From assembly GCA_016938175.1 (NCBI GenBank), contig JAFGVE010000008.1, positions 1 through 58,318 on the forward strand: DNA of 58,318 bases, in the 5' to 3' direction. The notes beneath the pieces are model-generated. The model worked only from the letters and a program-made list of their open reading frames with translations. It searched no databases and had not been told where the DNA came from. This stretch comes from Campylobacterales bacterium (GTDB taxonomy: Bacteria > Campylobacterota > Campylobacteria > Campylobacterales > Sulfurimonadaceae). The position numbers and the translations under genes were made by a program. Each line of letters begins with the position of its first letter. Position 1 is the first letter of the stretch. Of this stretch, positions 9,176 through 16,695 are shown in pieces.

Positions 9176-10221
9176 TAAGAACCCTTGTATTAACTCTACT
9201 TTTTTTCTCTTTTGCACTAGCAAATAAGATAATTTATCTTAGTTATGAAGAAATTCCAAATAGAGTTATTCAAGGTGAAATTTTTCCCGTTACACTCAAA
9301 TCTATTTCGACACTTAAAGAACATCAAAATATAAGCTATACTCTTACTAATGGAGAAGGTCTAGAACTACTAGATGCGATTCCTTCACGTGAAAAAAGAG
9401 GAAAGTACTTCTATGATACATTTCATTTTTTAAGTACTTCATCAAGTGCAAAACTTCCCGATTTTGAAGCTTCGATTTCTGCTCCGCAGGAACTCAATAC
9501 GACGACTATCTTAGTAGGTCAAACACTCAATATAATCACGCTTAATCCAAAACAAAATTTCTCCAATATAATTGCAGACAACTTGGAGCTTGTAGAGTAT
9601 AAAACAACAACTTATGACAAAGAACACAATATTATTATTTTTGTCGCTGCAGCACAAAATGCCAACCTAAAAAATATAGAATTTAAAAACGTATATAAAC
9701 AAGGAATAGAATCATTAAGTGGTGACTACGATGAACCAAGGGTAACTTACTTTGTTGTAGTAGATAAAAATATTGAAAACTTTTCATTCTCATATTTTAA
9801 TCTTCAAAAAAACAGCTTTGCACTTCTTAACGTTCCAGTAGTAGTTGTTGAAGATAGTGTTACAACTCAAAGTGACTTAAAACCGAAAGATCAATCCCAT
9901 GAACGTATCAAAATAATTGTTGCTGGAACCATTGCTATTCTCGCATTTATTTTTATCTTAATACGTAAAAAATACATTTATCTCTTTTTTATTCTGATAC
10001 CTTTAGGCTATATGGCGTATATAGTAATGCCAGAACGTGTAGTGTGCATAAAAGCAGGAGCAAATATCACTCTTCTTCCTGTACATAACGGTACTATATT
10101 TGAAACAACTTCTCAAACTCTACATCTCAATAAAGAAGGTAGTAGTGCAAACTTTACGAAAATAAAACTACAAAACGAAAAAATCGGTTGGGTAAAAAAT
10201 GAAGATATTTGCTCATATTAA
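9172..10221 (+). CDS. Membrane protein with C-terminal SH3-like domain, function unknown
   Basis: A 349-residue protein starting at a GTG that overlaps the purQ stop. A signal peptide (about 1-17) leads to a roughly 220-residue beta-rich periplasmic part resembling BatD-like proteins. Two close membrane segments follow (about 247-283), then a C-terminal segment of about 60 residues with the look of a bacterial SH3 domain (GANITLLPVHNGT ... IGWVKNEDI), which should also lie outside the cytoplasm. SH3_3 domains often bind peptidoglycan. It sits between purQ and plsC, suggesting an envelope role shared with plsC more than a purine role. Function is not known to me. Confidence 0.75.
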   Translation: MIRTLVLTLLFFSFALANKIIYLSYEEIPNRVIQGEIFPVTLKSISTLKEHQNISYTLTNGEGLELLDAIPSREKRGKYFYDTFHFLSTSSSAKLPDFEASISAPQELNTTTILVGQTLNIITLNPKQNFSNIIADNLELVEYKTTTYDKEHNIIIFVAAAQNANLKNIEFKNVYKQGIESLSGDYDEPRVTYFVVVDKNIENFSFSYFNLQKNSFALLNVPVVVVEDSVTTQSDLKPKDQSHERIKIIVAGTIAILAFIFILIRKKYIYLFFILIPLGYMAYIVMPERVVCIKAGANITLLPVHNGTIFETTSQTLHLNKEGSSANFTKIKLQNEKIGWVKNEDICSY

Positions 10222-10897
10222 CTGGTTTTTTGCAACGCTTATAATTTTCACGTCACTTATTTTGATGATGATTCTCTATCCACTTTTACCGCGACCTTAT
10301 GCACGAAAAATTGCTGCTTGGTTTGTTCGTCTTTTTACTTTTTTTACAACAGAAGTTAAAGGAGAAGAAGATCCTGCTGCACAAATGTTTCTTATAAATC
10401 ATCAAAGTGACTTAGATATTGGTGTACTAGAAACAACATCAAAAAAAGACCTTGCGTGGGTTGCAAAAAAAGAGCTCTTTGATGTTCCTTTTTTTGGTCT
10501 TGCAATGAGTATGCCAGAAGATATTCCTATAGAAAGAAAGAGTAAAACCTCTCTTCTAAAACTTTTAAAAAATGCAAAAGACAGACTCAACAAAGGACGT
10601 GTTATTACAATGTTTCCTGAAGGTACCCGTTCTACTACAGGTACTATGCTCCCATTTAAAAGCGGTGCAAAAGTAGTTGCAGATACATACAAGTTAAGAG
10701 TACAACCCATAGTACTTATAGAGACCGCGAAATACTATAATATTAAAAAATTTTACTACATGCCTGGACGTGTAAAAATCATTTATCTTGACTCTTTTAT
10801 AGCAGATAAGGCAAATGAAAATTGGCTCAATGAGCTACGTGATTCTATGCAAGAGGTGTATGATAATGAGTTGGCAAACAATACTAGCAATAGGTAG
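10199..10897 (+). CDS. plsC: 1-acyl-sn-glycerol-3-phosphate acyltransferase
   Basis: Makes phosphatidic acid from lysophosphatidic acid at the inner membrane. The 232 residues have an N-terminal membrane segment (about 8-28), the HX4D catalytic motif as NHQSDLD, and the substrate motif PEGTRS about 70 residues later. Length is typical. It overlaps the upstream gene by 23 bases and crcB by 32 bases. Confidence 0.93.
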   Translation: MKIFAHINWFFATLIIFTSLILMMILYPLLPRPYARKIAAWFVRLFTFFTTEVKGEEDPAAQMFLINHQSDLDIGVLETTSKKDLAWVAKKELFDVPFFGLAMSMPEDIPIERKSKTSLLKLLKNAKDRLNKGRVITMFPEGTRSTTGTMLPFKSGAKVVADTYKLRVQPIVLIETAKYYNIKKFYYMPGRVKIIYLDSFIADKANENWLNELRDSMQEVYDNELANNTSNR

Positions 10898-11258
10898 TGG
10901 TGGTTTTTTAGGCGCAGTCCTCAGAGCCTATTTAAATGGTGTAATTTCACATAAGCTTCCACACGACTTACCATATGGAACGCTTGGAGTAAACCTTATT
11001 GGTAGCTTTATAATGGGTACTTTAATTGCCTATTTTATGTATACAACCATATTGTCTGTACATATGAAGTCATTCTTAACTACAGGTGTACTTGGAGCAC
11101 TTACAACATACTCTACTTTTGCAATTGAGAGTTTTTTATTACTCAAAGGTGGAAGCTTTGGCTTAGCTGCTTTAAATATTGGATTGAATTCAATAGGTAC
11201 TATTGTAATGGCGGGAAGTGGTTATTTGCTTGTACACAGTCTAGTTAAATCTCAATAA
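10866..11258 (+). CDS. crcB: Fluoride channel CrcB/Fluc
   Basis: Small membrane protein (130 residues from this start) that exports fluoride as a dual-topology dimer. Four membrane segments are visible with the family signatures GGFLGAVLRAY at the N-terminus, GTLGVNLIGSFIMGT in the second helix and TGVLGALTTYSTFAIE around the central break. I chose ATG 10866 because an upstream in-frame ATG would add 17 residues foreign to the family. AGAGGT lies 10 bases before it. The gene overlaps the end of plsC and its 3' end overlaps the converging ABC gene by 14 bases. No fluoride riboswitch is seen. Confidence 0.93.
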   Translation: MSWQTILAIGSGGFLGAVLRAYLNGVISHKLPHDLPYGTLGVNLIGSFIMGTLIAYFMYTTILSVHMKSFLTTGVLGALTTYSTFAIESFLLLKGGSFGLAALNIGLNSIGTIVMAGSGYLLVHSLVKSQ

Positions 11259-11817
11259 TTCTATCAGCACACCACTGTGCTAACTCTATATCGTGTGTTA
11301 TTAGTAACATTCCCATTCTATCTAGATGTGCAATAAGCATTTTCATTACTTCAAGTTGAATGACATTATCAAGTGCAGAGGTAGGCTCATCTAAAAGTAA
11401 AAGTTCCGGTTGCATTAACATAGCTCTTAAAATAGACGCTCTCTGAAGTTGCCCACCGGAGAGTTCATGAGGTAATTTTTCTAGTAACTCCCTCTCTAAA
11501 TTAACACCTTCTAAATATGTATCGAACTTCTCTAAAGAGGCAACATCTTTTATTTGATTGATTATTGAATAACTTGGATGAAATGAGCTGTAAGGGTCTT
11601 GAAAAACTTCGGATAAAGAAGCACTCTCTACCATTCCAGAAAGTGGTTTTAAGTTTTTTAGTATAAGTTCAAAGAGTGTACTTTTTCCAGCACCACTCTC
11701 ACCAACGATAGCAACAACTTCACCTTTTGAAAGTGTAAAGTTTAGCTCTTTAAAGAGTAAATGTTCACTTGTATAGCCAAAACTTAGATTTGTTACAGTT
11801 AAAACACTCTCTTGCAA
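11245..11817 (-). CDS. ABC transporter ATP-binding protein, short (Dpp/Opp/Nik-type)
   Basis: A 190-residue ATPase with complete nucleotide-binding motifs: Walker A GESGAGKST, signature LSGGQLQRAS, Walker B LLLLDEPTSALD and switch LLITHD. It ends right after the H-loop, so it lacks the C-terminal extension of OppF/DppF proteins. No permease or binding protein is nearby. It ends in a 14-base overlap with crcB and lies 3 bases downstream of dut, with which it is probably co-transcribed. The partner transporter, if any, must be encoded elsewhere; sequence style suggests the peptide/nickel family. Confidence 0.8.
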   Translation of the reverse strand: MQESVLTVTNLSFGYTSEHLLFKELNFTLSKGEVVAIVGESGAGKSTLFELILKNLKPLSGMVESASLSEVFQDPYSSFHPSYSIINQIKDVASLEKFDTYLEGVNLERELLEKLPHELSGGQLQRASILRAMLMQPELLLLDEPTSALDNVIQLEVMKMLIAHLDRMGMLLITHDIELAQWCADRIIEI

Positions 11818-11820
11818 GGA

Positions 11821-12513
11821 CTACTCTTTATGTAAGGCAATATAAACCTTTGTTAACTCTTTATAGAGTACATCTGGCTTTATATCACCATTTTCTTCCC
11901 AAATACGTTTCATAACTACGTTATCTTCTTCTCCATCCCAAACTTTTATGTATGTTCCCTCTTTGTAGCCATTGTCTTGACGAAATTGATTTAAAATATT
12001 TTTTCCTACATAAAGTCTATAGAGTGATTGTAACTCTAAACCACTCATGACAACTAAATCAAAAAACTCATCAATGAGCTCTTCTAAAGCTGTATTTGTA
12101 CTGTCAAGAGCTAAGCGCATGATATTTTCCACTTTTTCAATAATGTTATCTTGAGTGTCATACTCTGCTTGTGCTTCATTTAAAGTTTCAAATGCTTTTG
12201 AATTAGCTATGTTGAGTGCTAAATCTTCAACACCCCCTCGCATATTTTGTGCATAATTCTCTATCGCCAAACTCATAATAAAATGCCATACATCTACAAC
12301 TTCTATTTGTAAATTGTCCCAATCTGCTTCTTGCTCAAGACTTTTCCAGTGTTTCCACGAAAAACTATCAATCATCTCGGCACACTCCATATAAATACAA
12401 CGTTTCCAGTTGATTTTTCGAGCGTTTTTAGTAAAACCTTTTGTCCAGTCTTCACCGTTTGTTGCATCATTAAGTTGATTTTGTAGTTGTAACATTAAGA
12501 GTATTTTATCCAT
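11821..12513 (-). CDS. dut: Dimeric all-alpha dUTPase
   Basis: Hydrolyses dUTP to dUMP, keeping uracil out of DNA. The 230-residue protein belongs to the dimeric all-alpha dUTPase/MazG superfamily: the metal-binding acidic helix in ECAEMIDSFSWKHWKS and the second motif EVVDVWHFIMSL are visible. C. jejuni has this type in place of the trimeric beta enzyme. I placed the start at 12513 because an AAGGGA site precedes it; an upstream in-frame start would add 40 residues running through the divergent gene. A TACAAT -10 lies at 12539-12544. Confidence 0.9.
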   Translation of the reverse strand: MDKILLMLQLQNQLNDATNGEDWTKGFTKNARKINWKRCIYMECAEMIDSFSWKHWKSLEQEADWDNLQIEVVDVWHFIMSLAIENYAQNMRGGVEDLALNIANSKAFETLNEAQAEYDTQDNIIEKVENIMRLALDSTNTALEELIDEFFDLVVMSGLELQSLYRLYVGKNILNQFRQDNGYKEGTYIKVWDGEEDNVVMKRIWEENGDIKPDVLYKELTKVYIALHKE

Positions 12514-12538
12514 TCTTTTTCCCTTATTTAATTCTTTT

Positions 12539-12544
12539 ATTGTA
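12539..12544 (-). promoter_or_regulatory. -10 box for dut
   Basis: TACAAT on the minus strand, giving a leader of about 20 bases that includes AAGGGA. It lies only 11 bases from the -10 of the divergent gene at 12568, so the two promoters overlap. Confidence 0.45.
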
Positions 12545-12555
12545 TCCAAATATGC

Positions 12556-12561
12556 TAAAAT
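12556..12561 (+). promoter_or_regulatory. -10 box placing transcription start at the ATG of the 59-residue gene
   Basis: TAAAAT followed by exactly six bases (CCGGGA) and then ATG at 12568. There is no room for a normal leader, so the mRNA is probably leaderless. Confidence 0.45.
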
Positions 12562-12567
12562 CCGGGA

Positions 12568-12747
12568 ATGAAACGAATCAATTGTAGACATTGCCAACAC
12601 TACTTTGTAACTTGGGAGCCTTCCAAGCCTCACGGTTGTAAAGCTTATGGTTTTAAATCACAGTATATTCCCTCATTAGTTGTTTTTCAAAGTAGTGGAG
12701 TTGAATGTTCACTTTTTGTTAAAAAAACACCTCAACAGAGTAGTTAA
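12568..12747 (+). CDS. Small conserved Cys/His protein (59 residues), putative zinc ribbon
   Basis: An intact frame of 59 codons. It begins MKRINCRHCQHYFVTWEPS and contains four Cys (positions 6, 9, 24, 47) with a CxxC pair next to His8 and His11, suggesting a small metal-binding fold. I believe short proteins of this type are widespread in Proteobacteria and are sometimes mislabelled uracil-DNA glycosylase; that is from memory. It is divergent from dut and shares 4 bases at its 3' end with the converging gene. Function unknown. Confidence 0.75.
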   Translation: MKRINCRHCQHYFVTWEPSKPHGCKAYGFKSQYIPSLVVFQSSGVECSLFVKKTPQQSS

Positions 12748-13166
12748 CTCTCATCTCTATTCCAAAATAGTTTTTTCCCAAAACCTAAACGATTATCGGT
12801 CATTTTAAACGACTCTACTTCAATTATCCAAAGTTTGGGCGAAAGTACTTTTGCGTAAGGAAATCTCTTAAAATAAAGTCTATTTTGATTCTCTTTCAAA
12901 GACTCTTCTATCACGCCTTTGAATTGAAGCCCCTGAATTTTACCGACCTCATTAGTTTCAAGGAGAATATTCCCTGCAATCAAAGGATTATGTATGATAT
13001 CTTGAATATGCTGTGTCTCATCAGAACTAGCAACTATAAAAGATTGAGTATCTACATCATAAGCATAAAAAAGGCTACATGCATGAGGTCTATTTGCATG
13101 TGAAGTTGCAAGTGTGAGTACATGGTGTTCATGTATAAAGTGTGTGATTTTTTTTAAAATATCCAC
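12744..13166 (-). CDS. Pyridoxamine 5'-phosphate oxidase-like flavin-binding protein
   Basis: A 140-residue split-barrel protein of the PNPOx-like/YhbP type that should bind FMN or a related cofactor. The opening pattern HHVLTLATSHANRPHACSLFYAYD is characteristic (20-residue limit aside: the core is LTLATSHANRPHACSLF). It starts at GTG, whose G is shared with the upstream TAG stop. It lies in line with the 73-residue gene, ovoB and ovoA, so it may be the last gene of the ovothiol operon. An oxidoreductase or redox-sensing role is possible but not shown. Confidence 0.78.
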   Translation of the reverse strand: MDILKKITHFIHEHHVLTLATSHANRPHACSLFYAYDVDTQSFIVASSDETQHIQDIIHNPLIAGNILLETNEVGKIQGLQFKGVIEESLKENQNRLYFKRFPYAKVLSPKLWIIEVESFKMTDNRLGFGKKLFWNRDES

Positions 13167-13387
13167 TAATAATTGCGAAGATAATTTTCTAAAGATGCAG
13201 CATCATATATATCACGTTTTTCAAGCATCATCTGTGCTATATCATCTGCCTGCATCGTTTCAAACATATCTGAAGGATGCACAAGATTATAATAACTTTT
13301 TAAAAAATCTAACAGTATTTCAAAGTTTTCACTTCTAATGCTAAACTGTTTATACTCTTTGTACTCATCCCAATCAATGTTTACCAC
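13166..13387 (-). CDS. Small acidic protein of unknown function in the ovo operon
   Basis: A 73-residue, acidic, Tyr- and Met-rich protein (for example FETMQADDIAQMMLEKRD). No signal peptide, membrane segment or known motif. It starts at GTG with AAGGA six bases upstream, overlaps the ovoB end by 14 bases and its stop overlaps the next GTG start by one base. These overlaps make it a real, translationally coupled gene. I do not recognise the family. Confidence 0.7.
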   Translation of the reverse strand: MVNIDWDEYKEYKQFSIRSENFEILLDFLKSYYNLVHPSDMFETMQADDIAQMMLEKRDIYDAASLENYLRNY

Positions 13388-14585
13388 GTTTATTCCTTAG
13401 CGTCTCTAACGCATTTCTTAGTCTTTCAATTATTAACGACATTTTAGCAGATGAAACTGCAAAATTCAATCGCATAAACCCACTTCCTTCTCTTCCAAAA
13501 CTAATACCAGCATTTAGTCCAAGCTTAGCTTCTTCGACAAAGAAATCCCGTAACTCTTTATCTTTTAATTCCATACCTCGACAATCTAGCCAAGCTAAAT
13601 ATGTAGCTTCTAAGGGAATTATTTGAATAAGTTCTTTGTACTCTTCAGAGAGTTCACAGAGAGTTTCATAATTGTTCCACAAATGAATTTTCAACTCTTC
13701 TAACCATAAGTCACCCTCTTTATATGCCCTCTCAAAAGCAACATGTGAAAGTGCATTGCCACCTGCAAAATGTACACGTTTATACACTTTTTCAAACTTC
13801 TCTTTTAGTAGAGGGTTTTGTACTACAACACTACTCATAGCAAAACCTGCCATGTTAAATGTTTTACCCACTCCAAAAGCACTGAGAGATATCTCTGCGG
13901 CTTTTTGTGAAACCATAGCAAATGGCGTATGTTTCTTACCTGCATAAACTATATCTGAATGTATTTCATCACTAAAGACCACTATATTGTTCTTATAACA
14001 TATATTTGCAATCTCTTCTAACTCCTCTCTACTCCATACTCTTCCCACAGGATTATGAGGTGAACAGAGTAATAGGAGCTTTGTTTTTGGCGTAATCATA
14101 ACCTTAAGTCTATCTATATCAAAAACGTACTTTCCCTCACTATTTTGTATGAGAGAATTTTTTAAAAGCTTTCGGCCATGTTCTGTTACACTATGAAAAA
14201 AAGGAGGATATACAGGCGTTTGCACTATAACCTCATCACCTTCCTCACTAAAAGCTTCTATAATAACTGACATAGAAGCAACAACAGAGTGTGAATGGAA
14301 CATATCTTCAAGACTCACACTCAATCCATGTCGTCTTTGCAACCACTCTGCCTGTGCTTTATACGCACTATGTGGTACCTCTTCATACCCTACTATAGGA
14401 TGCTCCAAACGTTGCTTAACAGACTTTAAAACAAAGTCAGGGGTATTTATGTCCATGTCTGCAACCCATACTGGTTCTACATCTACAGTACCAAAAAGCC
14501 TTTCTCTTAAAGTATACTTCTCTGCATTCGTTTCCTCTCTAGAAGCGGCTTGTGAAAAGTCATACATTAATCTCTTTTTTTCCAT
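13374..14585 (-). CDS. ovoB: PLP-dependent sulfoxide lyase OvoB (PatB/MalY-like)
   Basis: Fold-type I PLP enzyme of the cystathionine beta-lyase (PatB/MalY) group, 403 residues. PLP-site features: PVYPPFFHSV, CSPHNPVGRVW, FSDEIHSD and the Schiff-base Lys in GVGKTFNMAGF. By itself it could be a cystathionine beta-lyase, but it starts inside the 3' end of ovoA (19-base overlap, GAGG site 7 bases before ATG). In Erwinia an enzyme of this kind, OvoB, cleaves the OvoA product 5-histidylcysteine sulfoxide to 5-thiohistidine. I therefore infer OvoB. Confidence 0.82.
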   Translation of the reverse strand: MEKKRLMYDFSQAASREETNAEKYTLRERLFGTVDVEPVWVADMDINTPDFVLKSVKQRLEHPIVGYEEVPHSAYKAQAEWLQRRHGLSVSLEDMFHSHSVVASMSVIIEAFSEEGDEVIVQTPVYPPFFHSVTEHGRKLLKNSLIQNSEGKYVFDIDRLKVMITPKTKLLLLCSPHNPVGRVWSREELEEIANICYKNNIVVFSDEIHSDIVYAGKKHTPFAMVSQKAAEISLSAFGVGKTFNMAGFAMSSVVVQNPLLKEKFEKVYKRVHFAGGNALSHVAFERAYKEGDLWLEELKIHLWNNYETLCELSEEYKELIQIIPLEATYLAWLDCRGMELKDKELRDFFVEEAKLGLNAGISFGREGSGFMRLNFAVSSAKMSLIIERLRNALETLRNKRGKH

Positions 14586-16663
14586 ACACTTACCTCTGAA
14601 ATAGTATGTTGATACTTGCGTTTTGTCTCTTTTATAACAAACTCTAAATCTTGTAAATGTATTAACTCAAAATTATCAGCTAAAATTTTTTGCAAACTAT
14701 CTATAGTTTCTACCTCATTGCCACTCTCATCTTCATACCCGCCAAGCCAAAACTCTTTTTTTGTTGAGCTCTCCTGCCATGTGTAAGGAGAAGTAAGAAC
14801 TAAAATTCCATCTTTGCTTAAACGTTCGTGTACACTCTCTAAAAATAACTTGGGTTCATACAGTCTGTCAATCAAATTTGTAGCTAGTATAAGGTCATAT
14901 CCAGTGAAATTAGGTTTTAAGTTACATGCATCGCCCTGCCAAAATGAAACTTTTTGTACTACTGATTCATAACCAAGTTCTTTCATTGTTATTTTTTTAT
15001 TTGTACAGAGTTCTCCCTCTTCTTTAGAAGAGAAGTTCACAAACCCTTCATCTTTTAAACGAGTACCTACTTGAATAAAACGTGCAGAAAAATCAATTCC
15101 CTCAACCTTCTCAAATCTCTTTGCCAACTCAAAAGTTGCACGTCCAGTTGCACATCCTAAATCTAAAGCTTTTTGCGAATTAATAGCAAATTTGTTTGCT
15201 ATACTCGCACACTCTAAGGCAAAATTGTTCACACCAAAATGCGTATCTCCATACTGAAATTCACAATACTGTGAAACAAGTTCATCACTCTCATAAATAT
15301 CTGCCATATTTTCACTCTCCTTAGCTGTCTGTACATATCTAAAACCTGCATTTTGGTAAAAATGTTTTCTAAATGCATAGCGTGAATGTTTCACCATTAA
15401 ATTCCCACTACTCGCCCATGAAGCACCTAAAATAAGTGCATGTTTCTCATCAAAAGTTGGCGTAGAAAAGTCATCATATGCTTTATGGACATGAAAACCT
15501 TTAAATGCTCTAATAGGAGTTCGACTCCACTGCCATACATTTCCTATAACATCATAAACACCATTTGTGCAGAAGGTATCTACAGGTGCACTTGAGCTAC
15601 AATGTGCAAAATTTATATTGGCCTCACTCTCTTTTGGAATATCTTCCAATCCAGCATACTCATACAAAACTCTGTATTCAGCTTCACTTGGTAGAGAGTA
15701 AAACCGACCCTCTTTTTTCGTTTTATAACGACAAAAAGCTTCTGCTTCAAGTGCATTCACTTCAACAGGCCAATTCCAAGGCATTTTAATCTCTTTGGTT
15801 AAGGTTCGAAGAAAATATTCACTCCCTTTTTGTACCCAAAATATGGGAAGAGTAACAGCACTTTTTTCTAAAAAAGCTCTTCCTTCATCATCCCAGTACT
15901 CTAATTTTTGATATCCACCTGCTTTCACAAACTCCATATATTCAGCATTACTTACCAAATATTTTGAGACTTTAAAATCAGATACAGATTCCTGCCAAAT
16001 TCCATACTCATTATCCCAACCGTATAATCCCTCATCACCTTGTTTTCCCAAGTGTATCTCTTTTCCGGGCAGAAGAACTAATTCATTTTTTACTACCTCA
16101 TTATCTCTTGTAGATATACAAAACGCATCATGTTCTTTAACTAGTTCTAAGGGCATTTGACGATGTAGTACAATTGAGGTCTCAATATGAATTCTCTCAT
16201 GTTCAATCCCCATTAAAATCACCCACATTGGAGAGTTTTGCTCTATAGGAAGTGTGAACTCAAGAGTATCTATAAGCTCTTCCACGACTTTTCTGACTCT
16301 ACTTCTATACTCTCGAACTGCATCGACTTGAGGCCATTGGTAATTTCTACTCTCCACATCATCCCATGCCATTTCATCTACACCAACAGCAAAAATAGAC
16401 TCAAACTCAGGGTTCACTCTCTCATTTATTATCTGCATCAAAATGAGTTTGTTTATAAAAAAAGTAGCCGTATGTCCAAAATAGAATATCATTGGATGTC
16501 GAGTTGGTTCGGACTGTTTATAAAATACGGAATCGTCTTTTAAAAGCTCAAAGATTTTTTCAAAAAGTGAAAAACTATTTTGAAAATACTCTTTAATCTC
16601 TTGACGCTTCTTCTCAATGGAGTTCCCATCTAATCTAATTGGATAGTGACTTAACTTACTCAA
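14567..16663 (-). CDS. ovoA: 5-histidylcysteine sulfoxide synthase / mercaptohistidine methyltransferase OvoA
   Basis: Bifunctional first and last enzyme of ovothiol A synthesis. Numbering from the upstream TTG at 16669, residues 20-180 form a DinB-like iron-binding domain with the HX3HXE motif (His157, His161, Glu163) and a likely third ligand His66 in FGHTATFF. Residues 200-445 are an FGE-sulfatase-type domain (GNVWQWSRTP, NAGFRYV). Residues 460-700 are a SAM methyltransferase (ALDLGCATGRATFELA). This three-domain order separates OvoA from EgtB. No ATG is near the start; AAGGG lies six bases before a TTG at 16663, preferred over TTG 16669, which abuts it. Co-transcribed with ovoB. Confidence 0.92.
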   Translation of the reverse strand: MSKLSHYPIRLDGNSIEKKRQEIKEYFQNSFSLFEKIFELLKDDSVFYKQSEPTRHPMIFYFGHTATFFINKLILMQIINERVNPEFESIFAVGVDEMAWDDVESRNYQWPQVDAVREYRSRVRKVVEELIDTLEFTLPIEQNSPMWVILMGIEHERIHIETSIVLHRQMPLELVKEHDAFCISTRDNEVVKNELVLLPGKEIHLGKQGDEGLYGWDNEYGIWQESVSDFKVSKYLVSNAEYMEFVKAGGYQKLEYWDDEGRAFLEKSAVTLPIFWVQKGSEYFLRTLTKEIKMPWNWPVEVNALEAEAFCRYKTKKEGRFYSLPSEAEYRVLYEYAGLEDIPKESEANINFAHCSSSAPVDTFCTNGVYDVIGNVWQWSRTPIRAFKGFHVHKAYDDFSTPTFDEKHALILGASWASSGNLMVKHSRYAFRKHFYQNAGFRYVQTAKESENMADIYESDELVSQYCEFQYGDTHFGVNNFALECASIANKFAINSQKALDLGCATGRATFELAKRFEKVEGIDFSARFIQVGTRLKDEGFVNFSSKEEGELCTNKKITMKELGYESVVQKVSFWQGDACNLKPNFTGYDLILATNLIDRLYEPKLFLESVHERLSKDGILVLTSPYTWQESSTKKEFWLGGYEDESGNEVETIDSLQKILADNFELIHLQDLEFVIKETKRKYQHTISEVSVWKKRD

Positions 16664-16682
16664 AGACAACCCTTAATTCTGT

Positions 16683-16695
16683 TATAATGATTATA
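16683..16695. promoter_or_regulatory. Back-to-back -10 boxes of pgeF (plus) and ovoA (minus)
   Basis: TATAAT for pgeF occupies 16683-16688 on the plus strand. TATAAT for ovoA occupies 16690-16695 on the minus strand, one base away. The pgeF ATG (16695) begins six bases after its -10, which predicts a leaderless mRNA. RNA polymerase probably cannot occupy both promoters at once. Confidence 0.5.

Noticed and set aside
13374..14585. Cystathionine beta-lyase for methionine synthesis
   Set aside because: Sequence alone would allow it, but the 19-base overlap with ovoA makes OvoB the better call. Kept as an alternative.
14567..16663. EgtB of ergothioneine synthesis
   Set aside because: EgtB lacks the C-terminal methyltransferase domain, which is present here, and no egtD lies nearby.
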